From Desulfobacteraceae bacterium (lineage in GTDB: Bacteria > Desulfobacterota > Desulfobacteria > Desulfobacterales > SURF-7), in contig QZKS01000026.1 of the NCBI GenBank assembly GCA_003599865.1, positions 1-64,000 of the forward strand: a DNA stretch of 64,000 bases. Reading direction: 5' to 3'. Under the pieces are notes generated by a model. That model made no database searches. It worked only from the letters and a program-made list of their open reading frames with translations, and was not told where the DNA came from. The position numbers and the translations under genes were made by a program. Positions within the stretch are counted from its first letter, which is position 1; the number at the start of each line of letters is the position of its first letter. This document shows positions 24,282 to 33,545 of this stretch, in pieces.

Positions 24282-25568
24282 CTACTCCCACTTTCGCCGG
24301 TCGTCGATTTTGGAAAATTTCTCCGGCAGGGTTCCACGGTCTATAAACTCCACTTTTCCGCGGACGCGCATGCTTTCAGGAATGGCGGATTCGATCCGTT
24401 TGGCAAGATCATTGGAGGGTAAAATGCCCTTTGCAAGAATCACCTTAAGGGTCATCTGGTCCACATGCCCTTCTCTGGTGACGACCACCTGACAGTCCTC
24501 AATCTCATCAAATTTGGCAGCCACATTGTCAACATTGCCCGGATGGATGAACATGCCTTTGACCTTGGTGACCTGATCCAGCCGCCCAAGTATTTTGACA
24601 AGACGACCTGTGGTCCGGCCGCAAGGACAGGGTTCATCCGTATAATAGGAAAGATCGCCGGTTCCAAAACGAATCATGGGATAGACTTCATCAAATACGG
24701 TGGTGACAATCTCTCCGGTTTCCCCGGGTCCAAGCTGCTTTCCGGTTTCCGGGTCAACGATTTCCACAATGCAGTTATAGGGAAAATGCATCCCGTTTTT
24801 ATGGAAGCATTCATACCCCATGCATCCCACATCAGCGGTTCCATATCCCTGTCGTACAATCATGCCAAAGGTTTCTTCCAGCTCGGACCGAAGGGATTCG
24901 GGAAGCATTTCGCCGGAAACAAAACCGACTTTGAGACAAAGATCCTTTTGGGGATGATAATGGAATTCCTGTGCTTTTTTGGCAACAGCCATGAGAAAAC
25001 TGGGTGTTCCGATATATCCGGTTACGCCCAGGTCGTGCATCATTTTCACTTGCTGCTCCGTGTTTCCGACACCACCGGGCGTGGCAATGCAGCCCAGCCG
25101 GTGAAGGGCGTCCTCAAACCAGAAAGCCGGAGGTACCAGATGATAGCTGAAGGTCACCTGGCCGATATCCCCCCTGCGGAACCCGGCGGCAAAAAATGCC
25201 TGGGTCCATCGGTCATTTTTGCTTTCCGTATCCTCGGGTTCATAAATGGGTCCGGGCGACATGCAGATTCGTTTCAGTCTCTCCATCGGAACTCCCAAAA
25301 AACCGCCGAATGGAGGGTCTTTCTTCTGAAGCGATGCCAGTTCATGTTTGTGCGTAATGGGAAGCTTTTCAAGATCCTTTACGGTCCGGACATCCTGGGG
25401 TTTCAGTCCCGCAGACGCAAACTTTTTTTGAATGGCCGGAGCATTCCGGAAGGCATGGGAGACAATTTTCTGAAGCTCTTTTGAAAGATATTGATTTCTT
25501 TCATCAGAAGACATGGTTTCAAGGGTCTGATGATAAAATCCTTTGCTGCGATCCGTTTCCGATGCCAT
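24282..25568 (-). CDS. PaaK-like AMP-dependent CoA ligase
   Basis: 428 residues with the phenylacetate-CoA ligase architecture: RQGYGTADVGCMGYEC, the adenylation motif IVTTVFDEVYPMIRFGTGDLSYY, CPCGRTTGRL, and a C-terminal domain ending RGKVEFIDRGTLPEKFSKIDDRR with the catalytic Lys (in KFSK). Enzymes of this family activate aryl or short carboxylic acids with ATP and CoA. It differs from the fatty-acid-type ligase in the same cluster, so two substrates or two steps are implied. It lies 48 bases downstream of the universal stress gene. The substrate is not predictable from sequence. Confidence 0.85.
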   Translation of the reverse strand: MASETDRSKGFYHQTLETMSSDERNQYLSKELQKIVSHAFRNAPAIQKKFASAGLKPQDVRTVKDLEKLPITHKHELASLQKKDPPFGGFLGVPMERLKRICMSPGPIYEPEDTESKNDRWTQAFFAAGFRRGDIGQVTFSYHLVPPAFWFEDALHRLGCIATPGGVGNTEQQVKMMHDLGVTGYIGTPSFLMAVAKKAQEFHYHPQKDLCLKVGFVSGEMLPESLRSELEETFGMIVRQGYGTADVGCMGYECFHKNGMHFPYNCIVEIVDPETGKQLGPGETGEIVTTVFDEVYPMIRFGTGDLSYYTDEPCPCGRTTGRLVKILGRLDQVTKVKGMFIHPGNVDNVAAKFDEIEDCQVVVTREGHVDQMTLKVILAKGILPSNDLAKRIESAIPESMRVRGKVEFIDRGTLPEKFSKIDDRRKWE

Positions 25569-25616
25569 AAATACACTCTCCCGTATTAATTGATGTATTC
25601 CGCCTTCCGTTTCCGA

Positions 25617-26009
25617 CTATTTTGTCGTTGTTACCGGACACGGAGCCTTGAGAATCAGATACTGGGCGGTAGACCCCAGAAGGAGTTTCTGGGTTTTTGA
25701 TTTTTTTTCAACGCCGGCGAATATATGATCCACAGCCTTGTCTTTGGCAAACTTGACAAGATCCTCTCCCGGTGTCATACCTCTTGCCATCTGGTGGATT
25801 TCGCACACCAACCCCTCCGCTTCCAGTTTTTTCCGGGCCTCTTCCAAAGCCTGTTCCGCTTTGCGCACCTCGTCGATTCTTTCCCGGCTTCCGCCTTCCA
25901 TGGAAGTCACAAGGTAAACCTTTGCGTGAAAGGCCTTTGCATAATCCTTGGCCAGATCCAGAGCGGCATTGGAAGCAGCAGATCCGTTATATCCAACCAG
26001 TATATTCAT
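25617..26009 (-). CDS. Universal stress protein (UspA family)
   Basis: 130 residues with a UspA fold: the opening strand MNILVGYNGSAASNAALDLA, the helix with KAEQALEEARKKLEAEG, and a C-terminal HIFAGVEKKSKTQKLLLGST segment. The usual ATP-binding motif G-2x-G-9x-G-S/T is only partly recognisable (GVEKKSKTQKLLLGST). RBS AGGGAG lies 6 bases before ATG. In this cluster it sits between livF and the PaaK-like ligase, a common arrangement with unknown purpose, perhaps regulatory. Confidence 0.88.
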   Translation of the reverse strand: MNILVGYNGSAASNAALDLAKDYAKAFHAKVYLVTSMEGGSRERIDEVRKAEQALEEARKKLEAEGLVCEIHQMARGMTPGEDLVKFAKDKAVDHIFAGVEKKSKTQKLLLGSTAQYLILKAPCPVTTTK

Positions 26010-26065
26010 GGTTATCTCCCTGTCAGAGGTTTGTGCCTCATCGTTTCGTCTTCTTGGTTTGTTAT

Positions 26066-26887
26066 CTACATCCAGCGCTTGCGGCGTTTGTAGGATTTGA
26101 TTTCCTTGAAAGATTTCCTGCCGCCGCCCTGAGTCACGCCCAGGTAGAACTCTTTCACATCCGGATTGTTTCTCAACTCCTCTGCGGTGCCTTCCAGAAC
26201 GATCTTCCCCGATTCCATGATATAGGCGTAATCCGCAATCCCCAGCGCGATCTTTGCGTTCTGTTCCACAACAAGAATGCTTGTGGACAATTCACGGTTC
26301 ACGGTACGGATATTATCAAAAATCTCCTTGACCAGAAGCGGTGCCAATCCGAGAGACGGTTCATCCAGCATCAGCATGATCGGTGATGCCATCAGGGCTC
26401 TTGCAATGGCGATCATTTGCTGTTCACCTCCGGAGCAGTAACCGGCCATACGGTTTGTCACCTTTGCCAGCCGTGGAAAATGATCATACATGAGTTTGTG
26501 GTCCGCCTTGATCTTTTGTGCTCCGTCCTTCCGGGTGATGGAACCAACCCGGATATTTTCATCCACGGTAAGATGCTTGAACACCCTCCGGCCTTCGGGC
26601 ACCATGACCGCTCCCATCCGGACAACATGGGTTCCCATGACATTCGTAATATTGTTCCCATGAAAAGTGATCACGCCATCCTTGATGAATCCGTTCTCCG
26701 GCTTTAAAAGGCCGCTGACGGCTCGAAGGGTAGTTGTTTTTCCCGCCCCGTTGGTTCCCAGAAGCGCCACAATACTCCCTTTCGAAACATTCAAACTCAC
26801 ACCCCTCAGCACCTGGATAATGTCATTATAGACAACCTCAATATTGTTTACATCCAATAGAATCTCTGTTGTATTTTGCTTTGTCAT
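26066..26887 (-). CDS. livF: Branched-chain-type ABC transporter ATP-binding protein LivF (cluster 1)
   Basis: 273 residues of LivF type. Walker A is ALLGTNGAGKTTTLRAVSGL, the signature is YCSGGEQQMIAIARAL, Walker B is MLMLDEPSLGLAPLL, and the H-region is ILVVEQNAKIALGIADYAY. The C-terminus has a basic extension (KSFKEIKSYKRRKRWM) that E. coli LivF (237 aa) lacks and that is typical of copies linked to acyl-CoA ligases. Together with LivG, H and M it would energise uptake of the ligand held by the binding protein encoded 172 bases upstream. A 13-bp stem-loop separates the two. Confidence 0.9.
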   Translation of the reverse strand: MTKQNTTEILLDVNNIEVVYNDIIQVLRGVSLNVSKGSIVALLGTNGAGKTTTLRAVSGLLKPENGFIKDGVITFHGNNITNVMGTHVVRMGAVMVPEGRRVFKHLTVDENIRVGSITRKDGAQKIKADHKLMYDHFPRLAKVTNRMAGYCSGGEQQMIAIARALMASPIMLMLDEPSLGLAPLLVKEIFDNIRTVNRELSTSILVVEQNAKIALGIADYAYIMESGKIVLEGTAEELRNNPDVKEFYLGVTQGGGRKSFKEIKSYKRRKRWM

Positions 26888-26915
26888 CTTTTTCCTTATG
26901 GGGAAGTGGAGACAT

Positions 26916-26954
26916 CAGGGATTGGGCGCTTGATCATGTTCCGCCCAATCCCTG
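26916..26954. other. Stable stem-loop between binding-protein gene and livF
   Basis: CAGGGATTGGGCG (26916-26928) pairs perfectly with CGCCCAATCCCTG (26942-26954). There is no T run on the minus-strand downstream side, so it is more likely an mRNA stability or attenuating hairpin that raises the amount of binding protein relative to LivF than a full terminator. The remaining bases of 26888-27059 show nothing else. Confidence 0.7.
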
Positions 26955-27059
26955 TTTAACCGAAATGTTACAAAACAGACATCACCTTGAATATCATTCT
27001 TTCATGCTGTATCATATCCATCGATAGCTGCCGGGTAACCGTTTCCGGACAGATCGTTC

Positions 27060-28283
27060 CTAAATCTTCTTGATATACTCACATAAAAACGGGGTACCCA
27101 CGGATCGGAATACACCGCCGTCAACCCTGTAAAGCTGAAGGGTATCAACCCCGGCATGATCGGTTTTTGAGTATGTAACCGGCCCCACGGTGGTATCCGG
27201 TTGAAAAGCCTTGGCCCCGTTCATCTGGTTCAACTCATCATACAGTGTTTTTCGGTTTACCTTCAGGCCTTGTTTCTTGACGCGTTTAATGACTTCGGTT
27301 GCAACCTGGGCCACCATGATTCCATTGGTGTAGTTATGGGAATTCGCTGCTTTCTCATCGCGTCCATACCTTGCGGCAAGCGCGAGCTGTGCATCCGCAC
27401 CGGCGGATTTTTCCGAAGTGAGCTTATAGGAAGTGGTCCAGAAAAAATTCTCCGCCGCAGCACCGGCCAGTGCGATCAGGTCGTTTCCACCGGTATAATG
27501 AGCTCCCATAAACGTGATTTTTCCGGCCTCTCCGAAAGTTTTTGCCGTATATCCGAGCCGGGCGGCATCTTTCAGCATGGTAGCAACCGGGGACTGTACG
27601 GTCTGGGAAATCACATACTGAACCCCTTTGCTTTTCAGTCTTTTCAACATGGCGGTATTGTCCAGATCCTGACCATGCTCCACTACCTCAACCACTTCGA
27701 TATTCAAGCCGGCCTTGGCAGCCTTTTCCACATCCTCCACCGGTCCGCGGCCGAACGCAGAGGGATGAACGAACAGCGCGACCTTGGGTTTGTCTCCCTT
27801 ATGATTGTTGGCAACATATTCCGCAAGGCCGATGGTCTGTTCCGAATAGGAAGCAATGGGAAGAAAAATGTAATTGGAATCGACCAGGTTTCCTGCGTGG
27901 AAAGAAGCCGGAATCACCGCAATTTTTTCTTCTTCAAAATCCCGTTTGAGGCCCATGGTGCTGCCGGTGGAATAATTCAGATACAACACGATTCCCTGAT
28001 CCAGAAAATCTTCGAAATTCCGTTTGGTCACATCGGTTTTATACTGGTCGTCCCGGATGGTGCACTCAATCCTGTCATCGCCCAGCATTTTGGTGTCATT
28101 CACAAATCGGAAATAATCCTCCACTCCTTTTGCATACGGATTTCCCGCATCCGATGTCGGACCGGTGATGGCCAGAGAAAGCGCCAGTTTATATACTTCT
28201 CCGGCCTGCAAATTGGCGGCAAAAAACAAAACGGCTATGAAACTCATCAAAATCGGAACAAACATCATTTTGTGATTCCTCAT
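27060..28283 (-). CDS. ABC transporter substrate-binding protein (LivK-like, cluster 1)
   Basis: 407 residues. A signal peptide (FVPILMSFIAVLFFAANLQAG) leads into a periplasmic-binding fold type I of the Leu/Ile/Val class: YKLALSLAITGPTSDAGNPYAKGVEDYFRF with the YAKGV pattern, VVEVVEHGQDL and the C-terminal YSKTDHAGVDTLQLYRVDGG. RBS GGGGGAAAT precedes ATG. The ligand is not predictable; with two CoA ligases beside it a carboxylate or hydrophobic acid is likelier than an amino acid (inference from context). Spacing to livM upstream is 94 bases. Confidence 0.88.
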   Translation of the reverse strand: MRNHKMMFVPILMSFIAVLFFAANLQAGEVYKLALSLAITGPTSDAGNPYAKGVEDYFRFVNDTKMLGDDRIECTIRDDQYKTDVTKRNFEDFLDQGIVLYLNYSTGSTMGLKRDFEEEKIAVIPASFHAGNLVDSNYIFLPIASYSEQTIGLAEYVANNHKGDKPKVALFVHPSAFGRGPVEDVEKAAKAGLNIEVVEVVEHGQDLDNTAMLKRLKSKGVQYVISQTVQSPVATMLKDAARLGYTAKTFGEAGKITFMGAHYTGGNDLIALAGAAAENFFWTTSYKLTSEKSAGADAQLALAARYGRDEKAANSHNYTNGIMVAQVATEVIKRVKKQGLKVNRKTLYDELNQMNGAKAFQPDTTVGPVTYSKTDHAGVDTLQLYRVDGGVFRSVGTPFLCEYIKKI

Positions 28284-28377
28284 ATTTCCCCCTTTTCTTT
28301 GATTGTTTTTGATCGCAATACCAGAGGCAGACCTTCCCGATTTTTTTCTGCCTGAGCCAAACGCACACCAATCGAAA

Positions 28378-29472
28378 TCAATATCTGAACGGCCATAGTT
28401 TAAAATAAGAACGGATGATACGCCACCAGTTGGCGATCCCCCGTGGTTCGAACATCAAAAAAAGAACGATCACCAGGCCAAAGGTGAGCGGTCTCAAAGC
28501 GGTTGCCAGGTTCATACTGGCCGGCATCATATCACCGGCATGCTCTGCAATTTTTTCAACCTGGAGTTCCAGCATTTTAATTGCCGCCGGTCCCCAGAAA
28601 GAACCGTTCAGGGTGCCCAGACCGCCCACGATAGCCATGGCAAGATACGTTATGGACTCATGAAGGGTAAAGGATTCAATTCCGACACCCCGGTACAGGT
28701 ATGCATGAAGCGCTCCGGCGATTCCGGCAAAAAACCCCGCCAGTCCGAATGCATAGACTTTGGTCAACCCCGGATGCATTCCCATGGCATCCGCGGCCCG
28801 GTCATTATCCCGGACAGCGATCAGACACCTTCCAAACCGTGTCCGGAGAAGATTCCGCACCATAAATCCCAGAAGAACCAGAATGATCAGAATCACGTAA
28901 TACCAGAATATATAATGTTCGTTCCGGCCTACTTCTCCGTTTAACCAGAATATGCGCCCCACAAAAATGGTCTGGCCCTGGTTAAAAAATTCCATAAAAT
29001 TGATTGTCCACTGAAAAATCATCTGAAAGGAAAGGGTTGCGATTGCCAGGTACAGATGTTTCAGCCGGAAAGCCGGCAGACCGACCATCGCTCCGAAAAC
29101 CGCCCCCACCAGACCGGAAGCCAGAATCATTGCCGGCCATGCATGGGTCAGCAAAATATAGTCGTCTCCCATTACCCGGGAAACAGAGGCCACGGTATAG
29201 GCCCCCACACCCACAAAAGCGGCATGCCCGATGGAAATCAGCCCTGCAAACCCGGTGACAAGGTTCAGGCCCAGCACCGCAATCATGGCAATCAATATAT
29301 TATCCACAACCAGCATGGATTTGTTGTTGGTTTCAAAAACCAGGGGCCAGACAAAAACACAAACCAGAAAAAAAGAAAAGATCAGCCGGTCCGTATGGGT
29401 AAGAAAGATCCGCTGCTCTTCTTTATAGGTGGTAAAGTAGTTACCGGTTGCTAACCAACGATTTGCCGACAT
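28378..29472 (-). CDS. livM: ABC transporter permease LivM (cluster 1)
   Basis: 364 residues with about 9-10 hydrophobic segments and the family motifs GLNLVTGFAGLISIGHAAFVGVGAYT and GIAGALHAYLYRGVG, followed by SITYLAMAIVGGLGTLNGSFWGPA. It forms the inner-membrane translocation pathway with LivH. ATG at 29472 follows the livH stop by 3 bases. Its N-terminus (residues 1-40) is cytosolic and charged before the first helix. Nothing unusual was seen in it. Confidence 0.93.
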   Translation of the reverse strand: MSANRWLATGNYFTTYKEEQRIFLTHTDRLIFSFFLVCVFVWPLVFETNNKSMLVVDNILIAMIAVLGLNLVTGFAGLISIGHAAFVGVGAYTVASVSRVMGDDYILLTHAWPAMILASGLVGAVFGAMVGLPAFRLKHLYLAIATLSFQMIFQWTINFMEFFNQGQTIFVGRIFWLNGEVGRNEHYIFWYYVILIILVLLGFMVRNLLRTRFGRCLIAVRDNDRAADAMGMHPGLTKVYAFGLAGFFAGIAGALHAYLYRGVGIESFTLHESITYLAMAIVGGLGTLNGSFWGPAAIKMLELQVEKIAEHAGDMMPASMNLATALRPLTFGLVIVLFLMFEPRGIANWWRIIRSYFKLWPFRY

Positions 29473-29475
29473 AGT

Positions 29476-30369
29476 CTACACCCGTTCAATTTCATGTATT
29501 CCAAACAGTCCGTGCGGCTTGAACAGTAAAATAATCAACAGGATAATATATGGCAGCACGGTTCCCGTTCCATTCAGACCCCAGTTGCCATCCAGATATC
29601 CGCTGGCAAACTGCTGAATCAATCCCATAATGATCCCTGCCACGACAGCCCCCAGAATCGAATCCAGTCCGCCCAGAATCACGACCGGAAAGACCGTGAT
29701 CCCAAATGCGTGAAGGGTGTCAAAATTCAATCCGGTAATATTGCCGATAATACCGCCGGCCGCAGCTGCACTCAAACCCGCGGTTGCCCAGGCCAGTCCA
29801 AACACCCGGGGAACCGAAATGCCGATGGACATGGACGCAAGCTGATCATCCGAAACCGCCCGCATGGATATTCCAACCGTTGATTTTTTAAAAAACCATG
29901 AAAACGCTCCGATCATGGCAAACGTAATAATCACTCCCACCAGTTGCGTCCAGGAGATGGATACCCCGGCCATTGAAATGGGTTCCTTGGGAAGGAACCG
30001 GGGGAACGAAAAATTTTCAGATCCAAAGGGCGTAAGGTAGATCAGACCGTCCAGAATGGACATCAGGCCGATGGTAACCATGATCACGGAGATAATGGGT
30101 TCCCCGATCAGACGCCGCAGGAATATTCTCTCCACGCTCATGGTCAGAAAAAAAGTAAGCACCATGCTGATAAAGAAAGAGAGATAGATGGGTATGCCGA
30201 CCCATACTGTCAGGGCGTAGGCAATAAATGCGCCGGTTGCGATCAATTGTCCATGAGCGATGTTCAATACCCGGCTGGACTTATAAATCAGCACAAACCC
30301 GAGGGCAGACAGGGCATAGATGGAGCCGACAACGACTCCACTTAAAACCAGCTGAAAAAAATAGGTCAT
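29476..30369 (-). CDS. livH: ABC transporter permease LivH (cluster 1)
   Basis: 297 residues, the usual length of LivH. The typical start LVLSGVVVGSIYALSALGFVLIYKSSRVLNIAHGQLIATGAF is recognisable, and the C-terminal VVILGGLDSILGAVVAGIIMGLIQQFAS and IILLIILLFKPHGLFGI are canonical. It overlaps the acyl-CoA synthetase stop by 4 bases (ATGA), so it is translated from the same mRNA. It pairs with LivM as the inner-membrane channel. Confidence 0.94.
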   Translation of the reverse strand: MTYFFQLVLSGVVVGSIYALSALGFVLIYKSSRVLNIAHGQLIATGAFIAYALTVWVGIPIYLSFFISMVLTFFLTMSVERIFLRRLIGEPIISVIMVTIGLMSILDGLIYLTPFGSENFSFPRFLPKEPISMAGVSISWTQLVGVIITFAMIGAFSWFFKKSTVGISMRAVSDDQLASMSIGISVPRVFGLAWATAGLSAAAAGGIIGNITGLNFDTLHAFGITVFPVVILGGLDSILGAVVAGIIMGLIQQFASGYLDGNWGLNGTGTVLPYIILLIILLFKPHGLFGIHEIERV

Positions 30370-32294
30370 GACCCCCCTTCCATTGTATAAAATGAAATTT
30401 TCGTTTTTACGTTGGTTGTCTGGCCGTCCTGGTACTGGAAAAAGGCTTCCACCTCTTTTTCCGTAACACTCTCATCATATAAGGCTTCGTATAAATTCCG
30501 ATACTTTTCCCCAACAAACTTCCGCCGGATTTTTCCGGTTTTGGTCAACTCTCCATCATCCGTATCCAGCAGTTTATACAGGATCGCATACCGTTTGATA
30601 CGGAAATGCTCCTTTTCTGCATTCTGATTGATTTTAACGATCTCTTCCCGGATCAGTTTTGCCACTTCCGGTTTGGCGGACAAATCCATAAAGGTGGTGT
30701 AGGAGATCCCCCGGTCTTCCGCCCATTTTCCGACGACAATGGGGTCGACGTTGATCAGTGCGGCGACAAAAGCCTGCTGATCTCCGAATATAACGGCTTC
30801 TTTGATATAGGGACTGAATTTCAGCTTGTTTTCCAGGAACATGGGGCTGAACATCTCGCCGTTCTTGTTATGCATGACGTCCGATACCCGGTCGATCACG
30901 ACCAGATGACCGTTTTCGTCAATATAACCCGCATCGCCGGAATGCAGCCATCCGCCTTCCAGAAGCTCTTCTGTTTTTTCCGGAAGCTTGAAATAACCGA
31001 CACATACGGAAGGCGATTTGGAGAGAATCTCTCCTTTTTCCGAGATCCTGCACTCGGTTTCCGGAAGGGGTTTGCCGACCGTATCCGGACGGACATCGCC
31101 ATCCCGATGCATATAGGCGATACCGACAATTTCCGTCTGTCCGTAAATCTGTTTTAAATTCACACCAATGGCCTGATAAAAGGTAAACAGTTGCGGACCG
31201 AGAGCCGCACCGCCGGTATAGGCTCTTCGCAGCCGGAGGAATCCGATCTGATTAATCAGGGGCCGGGTAACCAGAACCCTTCCCAGCCAGGAGAGGATGC
31301 CCAATGCCGGCGGCATTTTTTTGCCGGTCATGCGATACCGGGCAGCCTGTTCCCCAATCTTGATAAAATATTCATAAAAAATTCGATTCAACCGATAGGA
31401 TTCATCAATCTTGAGCCAGATCTGGGAACGGATATTTTCATAAATGCGGGGGGCTCCGAACATAAAATGGGGTCCGACCTCTTTCAGATCGTCCATGGCT
31501 GTTTCCACCGACTCCGGAAAGTTAATGGTAATACCGGTCGCCATGGCAACGCCAAAGGAGTTCATCTGTTCACCAATCCATGCAAACGGAAGAAAAGACA
31601 AATACTCGTCTGTCGGTTCCAGATGATCCACCTTGGTGAGCTGAATTCCCATATTGATAAAATTTCGATGGGTAAGCATGGTTCCCTTGGGAAGGCCGGT
31701 GGTTCCGGAAGTCAGACAGAGATGACAGACATCATCCGGTTTTCCCCGATGAATCAACTCCTCATAGTAATCCGGATTCTGCTTTTCCTTCTCTTCTCCC
31801 AGTTTATAAAGATCCTCGATAAACATGAACCAGTCATCCTTCCGATAACTGCGCATACCCCTTGGATCTTCATAGATCACCTTGATGACGCCGGGTATCT
31901 TCCGTCTGACTTCAACCAGCTTGTCCACCTGCTCCTGATCGTCACAGAACACAATCCGGACACCCAGATAATTGATAATATCCGCAATCTCATCCGGCAG
32001 GCTGGTCTGGTATATCGCAGCGGAGTGGGCGCCAATCGATTGAGCTCCGATGGCCACGTAAAGCATTTCCGGTATATTGTCTCCAATCAGCGCAAGAACT
32101 TCCTCCTTGCGCAGACCGATTTTTTCCAGGCCCAAGGCGACCTTCTGAACATACGAATAATACTTCCGCCAGGTAATGCTCTGCCAGCGTCCGAAATCTT
32201 TTTCCCGAAGAGCGACCTTTTCAGGCGTTTTCTCGGTTCTCCACCGAAGCAATTGAGGAATGGTATAACGAACTAAATGGTCTGTATTTTCCAT
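30366..32294 (-). CDS. Long-chain fatty-acid-type AMP-dependent acyl-CoA synthetase
   Basis: 642 residues, the size of long-chain acyl-CoA synthetases of the FAA1/FadD15 type. Motifs are the AMP-binding loop HLCLTSGTTGLPKGTMLTHRN, FMFGAPRIYENIR, QIYGQTEIVG, GDAGYIDENGHLVVIDRVSD, and a C-terminal LTKTGKIRRKFV with the catalytic Lys. It makes acyl-CoA from a carboxylic acid, ATP and CoA. Sitting between livG and livH, it suggests the transporter brings in the acid that it activates. The exact chain length or ring structure cannot be read from sequence. Confidence 0.9.
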   Translation of the reverse strand: MENTDHLVRYTIPQLLRWRTEKTPEKVALREKDFGRWQSITWRKYYSYVQKVALGLEKIGLRKEEVLALIGDNIPEMLYVAIGAQSIGAHSAAIYQTSLPDEIADIINYLGVRIVFCDDQEQVDKLVEVRRKIPGVIKVIYEDPRGMRSYRKDDWFMFIEDLYKLGEEKEKQNPDYYEELIHRGKPDDVCHLCLTSGTTGLPKGTMLTHRNFINMGIQLTKVDHLEPTDEYLSFLPFAWIGEQMNSFGVAMATGITINFPESVETAMDDLKEVGPHFMFGAPRIYENIRSQIWLKIDESYRLNRIFYEYFIKIGEQAARYRMTGKKMPPALGILSWLGRVLVTRPLINQIGFLRLRRAYTGGAALGPQLFTFYQAIGVNLKQIYGQTEIVGIAYMHRDGDVRPDTVGKPLPETECRISEKGEILSKSPSVCVGYFKLPEKTEELLEGGWLHSGDAGYIDENGHLVVIDRVSDVMHNKNGEMFSPMFLENKLKFSPYIKEAVIFGDQQAFVAALINVDPIVVGKWAEDRGISYTTFMDLSAKPEVAKLIREEIVKINQNAEKEHFRIKRYAILYKLLDTDDGELTKTGKIRRKFVGEKYRNLYEALYDESVTEKEVEAFFQYQDGQTTNVKTKISFYTMEGGS

Positions 32295-32300
32295 TGATAT

Positions 32301-33062
32301 CTATTCTTCTCCGATATAGGCTTCAATTACTTTGGGATCGGAAGCAACTTCTTTCGGAGTGCCTGAACCGATCAGTTCTCCGAAATCCAGCACATAGATC
32401 TGATCCGAAATATCCATGACAACGCCGAGGTCGTGTTCCACGAGAACCACGGTTATATTTCGTTCCTTCTGAATATCCATGATGAAACGGACGATATCCT
32501 CCTTCTCCTCAATATTCATTCCGGCCATGGGCTCGTCCAGCAGGAGTATTTTGGGTGCAAGAGTCAAGGCCCTGGCGACCTCTACCCTTTTCTGCACACC
32601 GTAACTGAGATTGCCGACAAGCCTTTTCCGATAGGGTTCAAGCTCCATAAAATCAATGATTTCTTCGACATACTGCCTGTTCTCCGCCTCTACCCGGGAC
32701 GTTTTTCCATAAAAAAAGACTGCCTGGAAAAAATTATATTTCAAATCCTTATGACGCGCCAGCAACAGGTTATCCAGCACCGACAATCCTCTGAAAAGCT
32801 CCAGATTCTGGAATGCCCTGGCGATACCCATTTTGGAAACCTGGTGCGGTGAGGCCTGCGTGAGCCGCTGACCGCCGAAATGAATTTCTCCGGACGTCGG
32901 ATGGTAAAAGCCGGAAATACAGTTCAACATGCTGGTCTTTCCCGCACCATTGGGTCCGATGATGGAAGTAATCAGGTTGGGTTGGATTTTGATGTTAACA
33001 TTGGATAACGCTTTCAGACCGCCAAAGGAGAGGGTTACATCGGAGACTGTGAGATATGTCAT
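32301..33062 (-). CDS. livG: ABC transporter ATP-binding protein LivG (cluster 1)
   Basis: 253 residues. Walker A is SIIGPNGAGKTSMLNCISGF, the signature is LSYGVQKRVEVARALTL (the livG-type signature), Walker B is KILLLDEPMAGMNIEEKED and the H-loop is VVLVEHDLGVVMDISD. ATG at 33062 has AGGA 7 bases upstream; the longer reading from 33089 has no such site. It is the first gene of the minus-strand liv/ligase cluster, so the promoter must lie in the 483-base gap to the divergent CoA-transferase fusion. Confidence 0.93.
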   Translation of the reverse strand: MTYLTVSDVTLSFGGLKALSNVNIKIQPNLITSIIGPNGAGKTSMLNCISGFYHPTSGEIHFGGQRLTQASPHQVSKMGIARAFQNLELFRGLSVLDNLLLARHKDLKYNFFQAVFFYGKTSRVEAENRQYVEEIIDFMELEPYRKRLVGNLSYGVQKRVEVARALTLAPKILLLDEPMAGMNIEEKEDIVRFIMDIQKERNITVVLVEHDLGVVMDISDQIYVLDFGELIGSGTPKEVASDPKVIEAYIGEE

Positions 33063-33545
33063 AGAAAATCCTGAAATCAGCAAAAACAATCTGGTTCATA
33101 CCTGGATTTTTGTCACACCCGGACTTAAAAATCCCTACGAAATCTTACCGGAATTCCATCCCGTTTTACTTCGGGATGATGACAATCAAAACCCGGTAAA
33201 ATTGCATGGCCGGGCATTCCAAAATGTACTGATCATTAGATGTTCGTAAAACAGATGTCCGTAACACTTCTGTGCTGACATTGGGTAAATTCCCTGTTGC
33301 CGGATGCCTGTAAACTTGATAGGGTTATGTAAACAACTACCTGCGGCAAACAAATTTCCATGTCATGTCGGTAATCGATATTTTTGTATTGATGAAAATG
33401 TTCAACATGTGTGCAATGTCTTTGATTGAGCGCTCGTTCGTACTGATTACTACGCCTACCGGTCTTTGTCAAGCTTTTTTCAGGTTCCGGATGAAACCGG
33501 TATAACACATAGTAGCAGGTCTTGAAATGAGATAAGGAGTCTCCG
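33063..33545. promoter_or_regulatory. Divergent control region with a palindromic operator candidate and direct repeats
   Basis: This 483-base gene-free gap serves both livG (minus) and the CoA-transferase fusion (plus). It contains a hairpin at 33157-33178 (CATCCCG/CGGGATG), a near-direct repeat GATGTTCGTAAAAC / GATGTCCGTAACAC (33239-33252 and 33254-33267), and GAGCG-CT-CGTTC at 33428-33439, which is one mismatch from the GAACG-nn-CGTTC palindrome seen for some TetR-family operators. No regulator gene lies beside it. The promoters themselves were not placed with confidence. Confidence 0.4.
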
